Source of the DNA: Glandiceps talaboti
Taxonomy: Eukaryota; Hemichordata; Enteropneusta; Spengelidae
Length of the DNA: 64,000 nt
NCBI RefSeq assembly: GCF_964340395.1
Contig: NC_135553.1
Location: forward strand, 8,031,001 to 8,095,000
Direction of reading: 5' to 3'
Part shown: positions 13,368 to 26,220 of the stretch, one piece after another
How positions within the stretch are numbered: position 1 is the first letter of the stretch
How the letters are laid out: each line of letters begins with the position of its first letter
Position numbers and translations under genes: made by a program
The notes under the pieces: generated by a model
Databases searched by the model: none
What the model saw: the letters and a program-made list of their open reading frames with translations, nothing else
Told to the model about the DNA's origin: nothing

Positions 13368-14555
13368 AAATTTACACTTTATGAATAATTGTAGTACGTA
13401 AATAATTAATAATATATACAATTTATCTCGACCAGATTAAATCATTGTCAGACTTCTGTATTACAGTATATGTAGCTTAGAAGGGATGGTTCCATTAGTA
13501 GACACATGCAATGTAATAATACTCCATCTGAGGTGTACTAGTTTGGAGTCGATCACATCTTGTTTCATTCATTTTTGTTCGGTGCCGTTTTGCCTACATC
13601 ATGTTGCCATTATATAATATATCTTCACCCGAATCTACATGTGTATATTTTCTACTGTTTGTTATTTTGGGTATGTTTTATTTGACTTTGAATATAATGT
13701 AGTGTCACTCTCGAACCCTTTGGTGTGACCACGGACAAAGAAAAGACTTGTGGTGCAACTTATCACGATAGTATAGTAGTTGGGGGCGCTATATCAACCT
13801 TGAAGGTTTCAAACGCGAAGTCCACCTCTTGCTTGTACGCTCATAGTAAGTATACCAACAGATATGGTACATTCCAAACATGACAGGCTAGGTTTTATCT
13901 CTTAAACTACAACCAGTAACAGGGACATTTTTATCAAATAACCGAAGATGTATTCACCAAGGATTGGTCAGTCACTTATAAAATGACATTGCATCTGTTA
14001 ATTCAGTGATCAAAATTACCTAGGTCGAGTATGATAAGTTTAAATCTTAAGGAAGGCTTGGTTTTAATCGATTGTGTCGCCATGTTAAAACAGTACTAGT
14101 TGTAACTAAAGTATTATTTTTTCGATCAGACAACCACACTATTCACTGAAAATTGTTAATATACCAATAATTAATGTCAATCAGTGGTCGATGTCATCCA
14201 TAAAATAATACTGAAACTGGTTGAAAACGTGATCGACGTTGAGGGCGCCAATTGTGGGTGCGGACCCAAAAATCATTTTTATTTGATTTGATTTGATTTG
14301 ATTCATCGTGTATATAGCTACAAACATGTATTTTTACCCAAGGGTGATGCAATACTGTTCATGGTGTACGATACTGCGAGTAAGTTATTGTATCAAAAAG
14401 AAGGAAAGAATTGAAGGCATTAAATAATAAAGCCGGACATAAACCAAAACTAAGTTTGAACATTTTTTTTAAATGAAGGAGCATATACCTACTTTTTCGT
14501 TAGTTTTGTTAAGGTGTATATTAATTTGCTCTGTCAGCAAGAACAAAGTGTTACT

Positions 14556-14609
14556 AGTGTAGTTACTGACGGACCGTAGCACGGAATACGGTCCGTCAGT
14601 AACTATACT
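14556..14609. repeat. Perfect 19-bp hairpin
   Basis: TAGTTACTGACGGACCGTA is followed after 8 nt by its exact reverse complement, and the match extends four more bases with one mismatch. It lies about 340 bp past the stop of the gene at 14951-15604. It could be a mini-MITE or an RNA hairpin. Confidence 0.7.
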
Positions 14610-14950
14610 ATAAAGTGTTGACCCAATGCAATCGTTATCAGATATACCAGTGCTATATATTTACACTTCATACATAACTCATTATATTTAACTGTAAACC
14701 GGGTGGAGTAATGTTAACCTTTGTATCAATCAACCATTTCGTTGATTAAGCTTGCGATAGAGTTCTAGGCAGCCAAGGGATTGGGTAATAGGAATGATAT
14801 ACACATGTAATATTTCGTGGCCTTGGCCATGGGTTATATACGGAATTTGAACACATATATCACTTATGAAAATATTCATGTAAATTTGTGAAGACCCTGT
14901 AAGTTCAATATTGAATGTTGATGGTTCATGAAAGTATGCCCTGTCACAGG

Positions 14951-15604
14951 CTATTCCGTGTCGTTGACATGTTCCAACGATTGAACCCCATCCCCTTGTG
15001 CCACTGTCTCTTCATAAGACGGAGGGGGTTCATCGGGTAGAAAACCACCATTTACACCACCGTCCATCGCTACGACTGTCTCGTACGGAGGGGCAACTGG
15101 CATGAAGTCCAGCGAGGGCGCATACGGATCCACACCAGTTGGCAAGCCGTTCATCTCATCATACGCAACAGTTATGTCAATGTTTCTGTGGTCTTGTTGA
15201 CCAGCTGGTCTGATTCGCCGTCTCCTCGACGGGTTGTGATAGTCTAACTGCTGTATTGCTATACTTGCCTTTCTCACTTTGACGCAACTTCTCGCACACA
15301 GGATAACGAACAGAATAGCAATGACGACGAGTGATATACTGGTGGCAAGACCCCACACAGCACCTTCAGACAGATCTAAAAGTATGGACGCGGTTATAAC
15401 ACAGGTGATAGTAAGGAGGATAAAGACCCATGTTTTCTTCCTATGTATTCTGATTGTATCGTAGAACGTTTCACGTTCGTGACTACTAGCAATCCTCATA
15501 CCGTTCTCGCGCTGAGTCCTTGTAGCGGTCGATTCATAAATGAGATAATTTGTACTTGAAAGCAACGAGGGGGTACTCATCCGTGTACTGCTACTCACAC
15601 CCAT
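14951..15604 (-). CDS. Two-span membrane protein with C-terminal PPxY motif (cluster member 1)
   Basis: A 217-residue protein read from one open exon. Two hydrophobic segments (about 59-77 and 82-104) are separated by a very short loop, so both termini should face the same side, probably the cytosol. A basic cluster (SRRRRIR, about 126-132) follows, then an acidic, proline-rich tail with APPYE (171-175) and PPPSYEE (193-199). The latter contains a consensus PPxY, the ligand of WW domains such as those in NEDD4-type ubiquitin ligases. The string PDEPPPxYE is shared with the gene at 24680-25297, which argues for common origin. MGVSSS at the start fits the N-myristoylation pattern, but that is only a pattern match. 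Layout resembles vertebrate TMEM139/171/252-type proteins; this is inference and no enzyme domain is visible. The ATG at 15604 is the first in frame. Confidence 0.75.
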   Translation of the reverse strand: MGVSSSTRMSTPSLLSSTNYLIYESTATRTQRENGMRIASSHERETFYDTIRIHRKKTWVFILLTITCVITASILLDLSEGAVWGLATSISLVVIAILFVILCARSCVKVRKASIAIQQLDYHNPSRRRRIRPAGQQDHRNIDITVAYDEMNGLPTGVDPYAPSLDFMPVAPPYETVVAMDGGVNGGFLPDEPPPSYEETVAQGDGVQSLEHVNDTE

Positions 15605-17499
15605 GGTACCACAAACATTTCCGGCTGGACAAAGTCCCTTCCACTAACAGATTTGGCATTTTAAAGTCATACAAATCGGGAAATTCCATCCTGGCACATT
15701 GCAAGTAATCATCTGACGCACATTCACACAAACTCGAGAATAAATGTGTAGGAGGACTGTAGCTCCATGTATTCACGGCGTCGCCTTTAAGTCTTACCGG
15801 CCTGAGTTGAGTTGGTCCCGGAGTCAAGTTGAAACACCCCAGATTCTCAAGTTACAGCCTGACACTCTTCGCAAGACTTTCTCTTGGGTGAAATGTTGTG
15901 AGAAATTCCTTTAGTTCAATTTCAAATCATTGCATGCGAAGAGTGCCCTTATAAAACCAACATATTCTTCTTACAGTTGCCTTCGGGGCCAATTATATCA
16001 ACGTAACTCTGCTTAGATATGCCCTCTCACCGCACATACCATCAGTCTGCGCAGTCTCCTTATTTGTTATTCGATTACTGATTTCAATATTTAACACAAG
16101 TTTAATGTTTAAACTTCTCCTATTAAACAATAAACCGCATACAGTATATGCACGGTACAACATGTCGAGACATTCTTTCGTAACGGCGTGGAAGTCATCG
16201 CAATAACCTGTAACTCGGTGTGGAGGTCATGACCCGAATTAAATGTTCAAGTCATTCTGGCGAACTTATTCCAATGATTTCTTTTTGTTCTACGATTCGA
16301 ACACAAATGACAATACCGCTTCACTGACTCATTCCCTTGTTTATGAAGGAGAGTTTGATCACCGTCGTCGGTCGTGTTTCGAGTTATAAATAGCACATTA
16401 TATAAAGGATAAATAAGTATACCAACACACCTTTATGTATAGAAAAGTTGATTCACGGATATATAATATGTTACGCAATATTTACCAATTGGACTGTCTT
16501 GTAGTTTCAACTAGTAATGATGCAACCAATGGGCTCCGGACTTGGAAAGACCCGTTCTATTTCATATACTGGTACTGCGAAGTGGTAATAATCAGGTCTT
16601 CTAGCTAAATCCATTCTTAGAAAGGTAAGACAGATAGCGGTGACGGTAACACCGTTTTAAACGTACACATCACCATATTTGGGTATGAATTTAAATCAGC
16701 ATGGAGAGGACGAGAAAAAGTTCTCTTTGAGTAATTTTCATCTCCTGATACATGTACATATAATCGAGTTTCCTGCATCGTGAGAGATGCTTGAAACAAT
16801 GTCGAGCCCCAATATCCAGTTTTTAAAAAAACTTTTTATCCTGTCTTGAATCAGGTTCATATTGCCGTCAAGTTGGCTCCTTAACTCCGACCCTTCCCCC
16901 TTCTACAGAACTCGTACGGTCTTTCCATGATAAGAACACGGATGCCGCTGGAAGTTACATGTTTTCTAGTCTAGTTCCTATACAGTATTGTTACCATTTA
17001 CACCTCCACTCAATAGTAGTGGTTTAGTTAGAAACCACGTTGGCATCCAGAATACACGTTTTCACCAGAGCAAAGCAAAATTTATAAACTCATCAGCTTA
17101 TATCACTTTAATTGAAATAAATTGAATATAATTATGATAATGGTCCGAGAACAATTTTTACGACAGAGGCAATCTAGTTTTTCGGCTATAATACTGAGAT
17201 AGACACAAACTATCGTTGTGTTATGTGGTTTATTATACAAATGGGTGATAGCAGTGCCTCTGTTGTATGGATATAATCACCCTGGAATCAAGACAGTGTG
17301 GCCACTTGAGGAAAACTATCGGTACAAGAAACTCCACGTATTATACGTTGGTCATGGTACCATGTATTGTAATTTTGTTTTTGTTTTTTTAGGCTGTGGA
17401 AGCGTCGGGAACTTTTGGGACTAAACCTTTACTTCGGAGATCAAATAATTGAACACATCAATTCATTCTCCTAGATACATTGTCAGGATTTATAACTCG

Positions 17500-17534
17500 G
17501 TGGTGGTGGTGGTGGTGGTGGTGGTGGTGGTGGT
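17500..17534. repeat. (GGT)n microsatellite
   Basis: About 11 units. Confidence 0.95.
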
Positions 17535-18103
17535 GTTACAACATGGTTTATCCATTTCCTATATTTAAGTGTATCATTCAAGAGGAGTCAACGAATGCCG
17601 GCTGCCATATCTGCTTGTACCCAAGGTATTGGGCAAATCACGCCCCAGAGTATCGAAAATTTACATCCCGTTTTCCACGAAAAAATGTTCTTTAATGAGC
17701 TTTCTTGTGCTAGTATATATGGCATGATATTACAGATAAGTTAAAATATTACAGACAGTATAAAAGAAAATGAAAGAAATTTATGGCAATGAATTCCCTA
17801 ACAATGTAATCATCGGGCTTACAGTTCCTTCGTACATTATTCAGTATATCCTCTTCATAAGGGACAGTCTAATTTCCTCTCGTTTTTAGTCTTTATATGT
17901 AAAAATTGGTGTTACACAGTATTCCGCGAATAACGAGTACACGTAAACTTACAGCAAGTGTCAACTGTCTTCACGAAGAAAAGTTTGATGGCCTAGTGAC
18001 GTAATATTTTTACTCTTATAAATATTGCAGGTATAAGAATTATGTTTTCTGATGTAAAACATAGCAAAATAATACAAATATAACGTAAACAAACACATTC
18101 ATA

Positions 18104-18245
18104 CACTCACTCACTCACTCACTCACTCACTCACTCACTCAGACAGACAGACAGACACAGATAGACAGACAGACAGGTACACATACATACAAACACAAAC
18201 ACATACACATACTCACACAAACACACACACACACACACACACACC
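18104..18245. repeat. (CACT)n, (CAGA)n and (CA)n compound microsatellite
   Basis: Three arrays in succession just downstream of the last exon of the gene at 18405-20302. Confidence 0.95.
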
Positions 18246-18404
18246 GTGGCACAAACACATGCATACCGTATTTGCGACCATTTTCTCGTGTACTGGCAGT
18301 GAAGTCGAATGGCGTGTGAAGATCAAGATATTGTTTTTAAAAGTTCCAATATCCTCTATTTCACTGAAAATATAAAAAAAAATCTTCTTGCTTCATATTA
18401 CGTC

Positions 18405-20302
18405 TCAGATACTAGCCACAGCTGCTCCATTTGATAAGGAAGAGTTTCCGAACGTTTCCGGGTCTGTCGATGACAGGGGGCGCACTTCCGATCCATCCAG
18501 TGGTTGCAGTGAAGTGTTCCGCTGTGGTGCACTTTCAAGGGATGTTCGAGAGTTTCTGGAATTTCCATTCTGGTATCCAACGATTACGGATGACGTTGAT
18601 ATCGGCGATACTGCAGTTTGTGTGTGATTATGTTGTTCCCTTGTAAATGTAGAGATAAAAACAGGAGATTAGAATGAAATCGTGTTCAATAACACACAGC
18701 TGTACGCAGTGGCGTGTTGACTGCGATTTATTTTACGCTATGTAATTTCATACAAGTGGTGCTTAATCAAAACAAACCAACCAACACTACTACTACGTAT
18801 ACGATCACACAACAATCAAAATACACAATAAGAGCGGATGCGGTCACGGCCCAGTTTCTATGTTTGCCAATAGCATTGTATCCATGCCGTGTATGTTCTA
18901 CTAAAAACCATTAATATCATTGTGTGCGAGAGAATAGTAAGACATACATGGTAGTACAATCCCCTTTGCAAGCCGACAAGTAGGCTAATACTATAGCCAA
19001 TTGACCGATACAAGTATTTGCTGTATTCAACCATAGACGATGGGAGGGTCTATGATTCAACATACAGTCACTGTGATAAACGTACTATAGTATATCGTTC
19101 TCCCCGACTCGGCGTTACACATACCATACAGGGGTGTCATCATTGTAACCGAATCTTATGAAACTGGCTATTGAGGTCAGGTCAACAACATTGTTAATGT
19201 GTGAAGCACACATTTATTCAGAAAGGTTTTGTAACAGAAGTCTTTAGGATTTAATTTTACACATGCTGAACTGAGACAAGGGGACACAAAACACGATTTG
19301 GGCAAAGCAGTGACCCGAAGGCATACGCCATTGTCCGCTGACAGGGTTTACTGTTAGTAACATCCTGTTTCCAACAGTACAATTGCAATTGTATGCCACT
19401 TTATAGCTATTCATCAACGTTGTGGTATATTTCATGTGCCTATAAAAAAGATATATTTATAATATCGAAACTTTCACTACTTCCTATTGTGAATATGGGA
19501 ACTTGATATCGAAAGATTGCTTCCTTGTACCATTTGACAATTCAAACTATCTTTCGACGAAATTCTGTGTCTCCTACCTGTTAACATGGGTGCTATCGTC
19601 CTGGGTGTAGCCCTTATCACTAACTGACACCTGGTGAGTCCTTGTACTCACGTCATCGACGTTTTGTTTCGTTACGTTCTTCCCCGATGATTGCCCGTTA
19701 TCCCTCTTGCCAACCGAACCAACAAGTCGGCGAAGCACCATTGGGCTTGGCATTACAGCGAAATGGGTGTACGTGTGCGTGGAGCTTCTCTCTATCACTT
19801 CGGAACTAGCCAATTGCGTGGCTTCTTCGCCAAGTCTTGAAACTTTCAAGCAAAGCGCTAGACCGCCAACAAGTGCCACTGTGCCCAATAGGAGCAAAAA
19901 TGTTCCCAAACCTATGGCCCAGGGATTCATACTTGAATCCGAACCCATGACAACACCTGTAAGTCCTATGATAAAAAGAATCGAACATAAACAAAACAAC
20001 ACGATCGCCCAGATTTTGTACTTTTTCTTTTTGTCTACAATTTGTTCGTAAACGATCTCAGTCATATGTTGCGCCTGTATGGCTGATACTGGCGTGCAAG
20101 GCGTGGATGGAAGGCTCGGGAAAGATAACGGCGTGTCCACTGCCGGCCTCAAATCACTATTTTTTGAAGATGTGTCTATCGGGGCGAGATGATGCTTCTT
20201 CTTGGCTCTTCTTGTCAAGGTGTCATCGTCGACAGGCGTCGCTGTCTCTTCGTTATTAATCATCATGGGTTCTCTTTCTCCCGTCAGTGATTCCGACGAC
20301 AT
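18405..20302 (-). CDS. Two-span membrane protein, two exons (cluster member 2)
   Basis: Exon 1 is 20302-19578 and exon 2 is 18639-18405. The donor AACAG|GTAGGA leaves two bases, and the acceptor after a pyrimidine-rich stretch (TTTACAAG|G) supplies the third, so the frame continues to a TGA at 18405-18407, giving 319 residues. Without splicing, exon 1 stops one codon past the donor at 242 residues. Residues 1-95 are hydrophilic and end in a lysine cluster; two membrane spans lie at about 98-120 and 127-152, followed by LKVSRLGEE. The tail is rich in Ser, Thr and Asn. No PPxY motif is seen, unlike its neighbours. The span-short loop-span-basic pattern matches the gene at 31625-32994. No function is recognised. 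Exon 1 is solid; exon 2 is a reasoned prediction resting on phase and an open frame of 77 codons. Confidence 0.7.
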
Positions 20303-20936
20303 GTAGTATCACGCCACACAGAACAAACTTGAATACAGGTATCCACGTGAGTGCTAGTCAATTTAGTCGGACTCGGAGCATCGATGGGCTGCTGAAATTG
20401 ACAGAAAAAAACGTTTAGAATACAACTGTGTCCTTATCGACCGTATTACCATTACAATGATTCTGTATGCAGTTAAAAATGTTAACACTAGCTAATACCC
20501 GTGTACGTGTTTGCTTTGTTAACGTTACATAGCGGAAATCGTACAGGAAGCAAAAGTGAACTAAAACAAAGAGTGAGACACACCCTATGTTATTTGGCAG
20601 TTTTTGAAAATTGGCAGGATGACAAAGCCTGCAATGTTGTTTTTAATAATAACATACATCATTTGCTACGATCGTCGTCGGACACGAACACCAGCGTAAG
20701 AGCTAGACGAGTTCCATTACTGAACAGGCGCTAATTGCCATAGATACAGCAATTTAAATAGACCGCATCATTAATCATTGATAACAAACATTAGTGATGC
20801 AGTAGACTAACTTCCAGGTACAGACAGACATACGCCGTCGGTCGACTGAAAACACCATGACTGGCCATTATTTTTAACGTGTACATTGAATATGGTTTCT
20901 CGTAAATTTCGTTGACAACCAGTTACACGATCACTG

Positions 20937-20971
<35 letters not shown>

Positions 20972-21148
20972 ATAAATAAACCAACAAACAATTAGCGGTT
21001 GTGATAACGAAAACAGTGATGACGATGATGATCATGACGTAGATATAACGTACGTCATTAGTACAACGAATATATTACAATATAATTTAAAAGCAAAAAA
21101 TATGTGCCAATAATTCTTGTATATTTTTCTAATCATCCTCAATCAATC

Positions 21149-21204
<56 letters not shown>

Positions 21205-24200
21205 GCAAGTACGTAGTGGAGAATATATTGTTCATGGTTCCAAGAATCAATAGGACAGTAAAATATATATGTACTGTCTAATAAGTACGTAGTTACCAGT
21301 TTAGTGGATGAAGAGATATGTGGGGATAGTCACACAATGACTGCTGTAGCGAGAAAATGCATTATTCACGTACAAAACTTTAACAAAAATGCAACGTCTG
21401 AACTCATGACGTAAATGGTATACATTGTATTTTACCACACTCAGTCGGTAGCATTCATCTCTACAATAGCTATTTGTATGCAAGTTACGATTCGGTAGCT
21501 TGCAGCTGGTGATTATTGTAATGTTTGAAAGTATAGAGTATAAGAAATGCTCGGGGATTTACAGACTAAAGCATTTCTGGCATAGAAGATTGCATTCATT
21601 GACTGTCACAGTTTATACAAAGTTCTGTTGTTCGCTTGTCCCGCCAACTACTAGCTACTTTCCCCGCCTTTTTACTACGAGTCTCTAAGCGATAAATCAA
21701 CCACCAAACCTTATAGATTACAGCACCCACTTAATGCACAATTAGCTCGCACACACCGTTCACTGTGTTTGCCCCCTTTATTTATATTATTATAGTGTGC
21801 TTCAAGACACTGATTTCCATGACATAATTATTATACAAGACTGCTACAATTTGACATTGGAAACTACTAAAATACTTCACTGTCAACGGCAAGACACGTG
21901 TGATAGCCACCGTGAATGGTACGCTGTCATGTATTCCTGCCGACCCCTCTCAGCAAAGATCAACCACTGTTGTTGAACACATGCATTGTGTTTTTTGCAA
22001 TCTAGTTTTGGGCCATAATAGTGAACAATTACAAGAACAGCTGATTAACTTACCTCCACTGTGTAGTTATGTAGATGATAAAAACTATCTCCACAGTTCG
22101 TAAAAACTTTACGTTACTCGCTGAATATCAAGAAAACTACACGTTGGCAGTGTGTGTCGGCACTGTAGTTACGGTCGAGTTCACAATCTTCTGCGTGCTA
22201 AGCGCATTAGCAAGCAAATACGTCGTCGTCCGTTTTACAATTCAAATTGACCATTTCCGCCTGGTTACCTTTTGACCTGCTTTAGGAGTGGCTTCCTTTG
22301 ATCGTACTGGTGTGATGTCAAGATAACACAGTCACCGCTACGGCAAAGCATCAAGTTAATATTCAACAAGAGGAAATATATAGCGCATGCGTAGTATAGT
22401 CGTTACTGGGGGATACTGACTCGAAGATAACAAATATTATTGCGCCTTTGGGTGATGGGTACCAGGGGATGGGGGATGGGTATGTATGCTCTTTCTTCGA
22501 AATAGAGCACGTGAGGTTTAGTGCGTCACATTATTGTGTCGTTGTGTTTTGTAACACGTGGGCGACGAATCCGGCATTGTCTTGAGCTGCAAGCATACAT
22601 GGACATGCATGTACATGTAAATAACTAGTCTTGGTTACCCAACATCTTGTCGTTGAGGGCTACACCCCCAGCAGAATAATTGGTATATACCACCTATTTG
22701 TTACTGAGCCGTTGAACTAACGAAACTCCTAAAGTTTCACGTCTCTATGAAATCCCATTTATACAATTCCATTCCGTCTGACCGCTCTGAGTTTCCTGGT
22801 ATTGGGTTTCATAAATGTCTACGGTGATTTGTGATATATATATTGTCATTAATGAAATCGATACCCAGTGAGGTTAAAGGTCAGAGTGTCTACGCGTGTG
22901 AATGTGATGATATGATTCTATGTTCTGAAAGAGATTCTGTGTACCATGTTTATGGTCATAATATCACACCAGCGTACCCCTGTATGTTACCATAAAACTC
23001 TCCATTGAAACATTAGTCTAGACCGTGGCTATCCGTGGCTCTGAATCCAGATCTGAAGATATCTTTCAGTTTCACCCAGATCCAAAGCTACGGATACTGT
23101 CTAATATAATATTATTGGCCATAGGGAAATCGTACATTAAACAATTGCAATCCAAATAGCTGTATATCTACAAAGCTATATGTAACATTATTATTAATTT
23201 GTAGGAGTTGACCGATAAAACTAATATATGGCAGATTTAAATATTTTGTTACTAAGTATGCTATGAATGTACCCTTTGAATCTTCGACGTTGATATTGCT
23301 ATGTACAAATTCAATGTAAGCAATGACTCAGTGTATATATATATACATATCAAATTATGCTCAATATATGATCATAACTGTCTTTCGTGAAACACTGCAT
23401 TGACACGTGAAATGACTAAGGTGATTAACATGCAATAAAATATTCATAAAATTTATCCACATTGAGTTCGTCTGACGTTATGAATCATTTATATAGACGA
23501 CAGTTACATTACCTAGCAGTCAATAAGTCGATCATCAGTTATATGGCTGCGAAAATGACAATCATGATGTCACGGTACGTTGTTTATATGTTTGCACCGT
23601 GCACGACATGTAAACATTGACGGAGTCGGAGAGGGCGCACCTCAACTTGCAATTGGGAATTGGGCGACTATTTCTGTTAGTAAGACCTCGGGTCTGAGCT
23701 CCGAAGGTTGCCGAACAAAAAGCCGAAGGATAAGAATACTTTGGTACGTTTATGATAGGTTGATATATATTCTAACAATATCAATAGATAGGAAAAACTA
23801 CGCATGCTCAGAAGAGTTTGAATGAGAGGCGGAAAAATCTGAGACTTTGTTACTATCCGGTACCCAGAAACAGTCAGTCGAAGAGGTATCCATCAATTTG
23901 TCAAATCATGAAAACAATAGTAGAATAATCCGAATTTGATTGTTTGATGCTTTTTGACGTGTATGTTTATCCATGTATTAATTAACTGATTGTGAAGGAC
24001 TGGCTATTTCAAATACATATTTAAAACAATGTTCCAGTTCTTGAGTTCGAATCAGTAAATTTTGAAATCATTTGTCACAAAATATAAATAGGACCATGGG
24101 ACAAATAAAAAAAAATTAGTTAAACATAGATTGCCACAGCACCACACACACTGGTGTATAATCATTCAACCTATTCTGTATTATGCAACATTTTACAAGT

Positions 24201-24679
24201 TATTCGTCAAATTAATGTAAATTCAAAATAACCTTACATATTCTAGATTATTTCGTGTCAATTTTATCGAGAAACTTAAAGATCCCTTGTAAATAGTAAT
24301 GGGAGAAGTTTGTCAGCACTCTTGAGCAAATCAGTCTCATTATTAAATCATTCTTGTATATGTATATTCCATTACCTTATCAACTTTTTAAACTTGTGAA
24401 CTCATTCTTCTAACAACTGTTAGATAATGCCATTTGTACTACGGATATAGAAACACAACAGGAATTTACAAGATAAATCAAATTTTAGCAAATTTTATAA
24501 AAATGACACGAAATCGCGGATTACATTTCTATCTGTTGTCATGATTTTCAAGCTTAAGTCCTTCATAAAAGATACATTATATAGGTCAACCTGTTTGTCT
24601 AAAGTCAAGAGTCACAGTTGTCGAGGTATAGATCTAGACAGCCATGAATGCAGTCGCTTCTGTGCTTCATCATCGGAAG
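20303..24679. other. Intergenic between cluster members 2 and 3
   Basis: Contains two CAA arrays and AT-rich DNA. A GC-richer patch at about 23600-23750 has a short open frame but no recognisable product. No RNA gene seen. Confidence 0.55.
20938..21203. repeat. Two (CAA)n arrays
   Basis: Arrays at 20938-20971 and 21151-21203, in the upstream region of the gene at 18405-20302. Confidence 0.93.
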
Positions 24680-25297
24680 CTATTCGTACGGAGGAGGTGG
24701 TTCGTCCGGCACAATGGGTGGCTGGCTGAAAATGTAAGCCGGCGACTCCGAATCGGTAGCGACTGCGGACGGTAAATGTGCACTGCTATCTAATATATCC
24801 TCGTTTGTGATTCCGTCCGTTTGTTCCAAGTCCCCACCACCAGAGACATTCGGCACTTCTTCAAGTCCCATCTCGCCTAACACATCATCATAAGATGGTA
24901 GACCCGGGATGTTAGACGACACCGCAATCATCTCTATGTCTTGGTATTCGAACGCCTCATTGTCGAGTTCGCCATTATGATGCATTAACTCACGTCTCCT
25001 TCTCATATACCTGTCCATCATTCGTCGTGAAGCAATCCTGGCGACAAAGGTACCGACGACTAAATCAAACAAGCAAAGAGCTATCAGCAAAGGTCCTACA
25101 TATAAGAATGCGCTGTCCTCCTTCTCAGCTCTGTACACATACAATGTTATGGCAACAGATGGCACCAATACGATCGTTCCTATAGCAACTAAAAGGACGC
25201 CAATACACGAAATGCGTGAATATTTCCTGTACTTTTTGTCTCGTAGCAGCTCATAGTGAATTGAAGAGGGTGTACGGATTCTTGCAGGATTTGCCAT
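24680..25297 (-). CDS. Two-span membrane protein ending in PPPPYE (cluster member 3)
   Basis: A 205-residue protein in a single open exon. Two hydrophobic segments (about 30-55 and 63-86) are followed by an arginine-rich stretch (about 91-103), and then an acidic tail. The tail has NEAFEY (113-118), LPSYDD (133-138) and finishes exactly at DEPPPPYE, so a consensus PPxY motif (PPPY, 201-204) is the extreme C-terminus. NEAFE followed by PY motifs also occurs, from memory, in vertebrate TMEM139. The expected role is recruitment of WW-domain proteins to a membrane, by inference. PDEPPPxYE is shared with 14951-15604 and PGLPSYxD with the gene at 31625-32994. A very long homopurine tract begins about 460 bp upstream of the ATG, and a tandem TGACGT-containing repeat lies about 200 bp upstream. 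Confidence 0.75.
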   Translation of the reverse strand: MANPARIRTPSSIHYELLRDKKYRKYSRISCIGVLLVAIGTIVLVPSVAITLYVYRAEKEDSAFLYVGPLLIALCLFDLVVGTFVARIASRRMMDRYMRRRRELMHHNGELDNEAFEYQDIEMIAVSSNIPGLPSYDDVLGEMGLEEVPNVSGGGDLEQTDGITNEDILDSSAHLPSAVATDSESPAYIFSQPPIVPDEPPPPYE

Positions 25298-25490
25298 TTC
25301 TTAGTTCGTATCGTGTATTACTTCATACATAAGTGTGCGCTGATCCACTACATGAAGACTCTTCGCCATTCACTTTTACACCACTACAAAGCGAAAAAAA
25401 AAGTTTTTGAATAGTACTTTAAGACTAATTGTCTGTAACTCTATTAATGAGGCGTTGAACAAAGCAAGGGGGCTTGGGACAATCTTTTTC

Positions 25491-25534
25491 ACGTTATGTG
25501 TTCTACGTCACGTTATGTGTTCTACGTCACGTTC
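25491..25534. repeat. 19-bp tandem repeat with TGACGT half-sites
   Basis: ACGTTATGTGTTCTACGTC occurs twice in a row and starts a third time. On the minus strand each copy has TGACGT, a CRE half-site. It lies about 195-240 bp upstream of the gene at 24680-25297, so it may be promoter sequence; this is inference. Confidence 0.5.
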
Positions 25535-25731
25535 TATGATCAGTTATGTGTCCTCTATTCTGTACTCTATGTTCAAGTTCTGTGCATGTATTAACAAGAA
25601 CAATAATCATGATAATAGGAACCAATCAAATGATTTCTCAAAGACCAAATCTTCAGTTCTAATGAAACTTGTTATACATTCTCTTACAGTTGAAAAGAGA
25701 AAGAGAATACATTTATTTACCAGAAGAGAAG

Positions 25732-26220
25732 AGACAATAAGAGGAGAGGAGAGGAGATGAGAGGAGAGGGGAGGGGAGGGGAGGGGAGAGAGGGGAGGAG
25801 AGGAGAGGAGAGAAGAGAAGAGAAGAGAAGAGAAGAGAAGAGAAGAGAAGAGAAGAGAAGAGAAGAGAAGAGAAGAGAAGAGAAGAGAAGAGAAGAGAGG
25901 AGAAGAGAGGAGAAGAGAAGAGAAGAGAAGAGAAGAGAAGAGAAGAGAAGAGAAGAGAAGAGAAGAGAAGAGAAGAGAAGAGAAGAGAGGAGAGGAGAGG
26001 AGAGGAGAGGAGAGGAGAGGAGAGGAGAGGAGAGGAGAGGAGAAGAGAAGAGAAGAGAAGAGAAGAGAAGAGAAGAGAAGAGAAGAGAAGAGAAGAGAAG
26101 AGAAGAGAAGAGAAGAGAAGAGAAGAGAAGAGAAGAGAAGAGAAGAGAATGAAGAGAAGAGAAGAGAAGAGAAGAGAAGCGAAGAGAACTTGAGAAGAGA
26201 AGAGAAGAGAAAAAGAAATT
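25732..26220. repeat. Homopurine AGAGAAG/AGGAG satellite-like array
   Basis: (AGAAG)n and (AGGAG)n blocks. Positions 25759-26149 contain only purines on the plus strand (391 nt). Long frames in this stretch on either strand are artefacts of the repeat. Confidence 0.97.

Larger units (their letters stand above)
11244..14950. other. Intergenic between MOXD1 and the membrane protein cluster
   Basis: Holds the MOXD1 upstream region, a C-run (11936-11947), a G-run (12255-12271), a short direct repeat of GATAATGCACTGCTGG near 12390-12420, a MITE and a hairpin. A 61-codon frame at 12453-12638 has ordinary residue use but no start context or homologue that I recognise. Confidence 0.6.
15605..18404. 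other. Intergenic between cluster members 1 and 2
   Basis: Upstream region of the gene at 14951-15604 and the 3' flank of the next one. Apart from microsatellites I see nothing specific. Confidence 0.55.
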
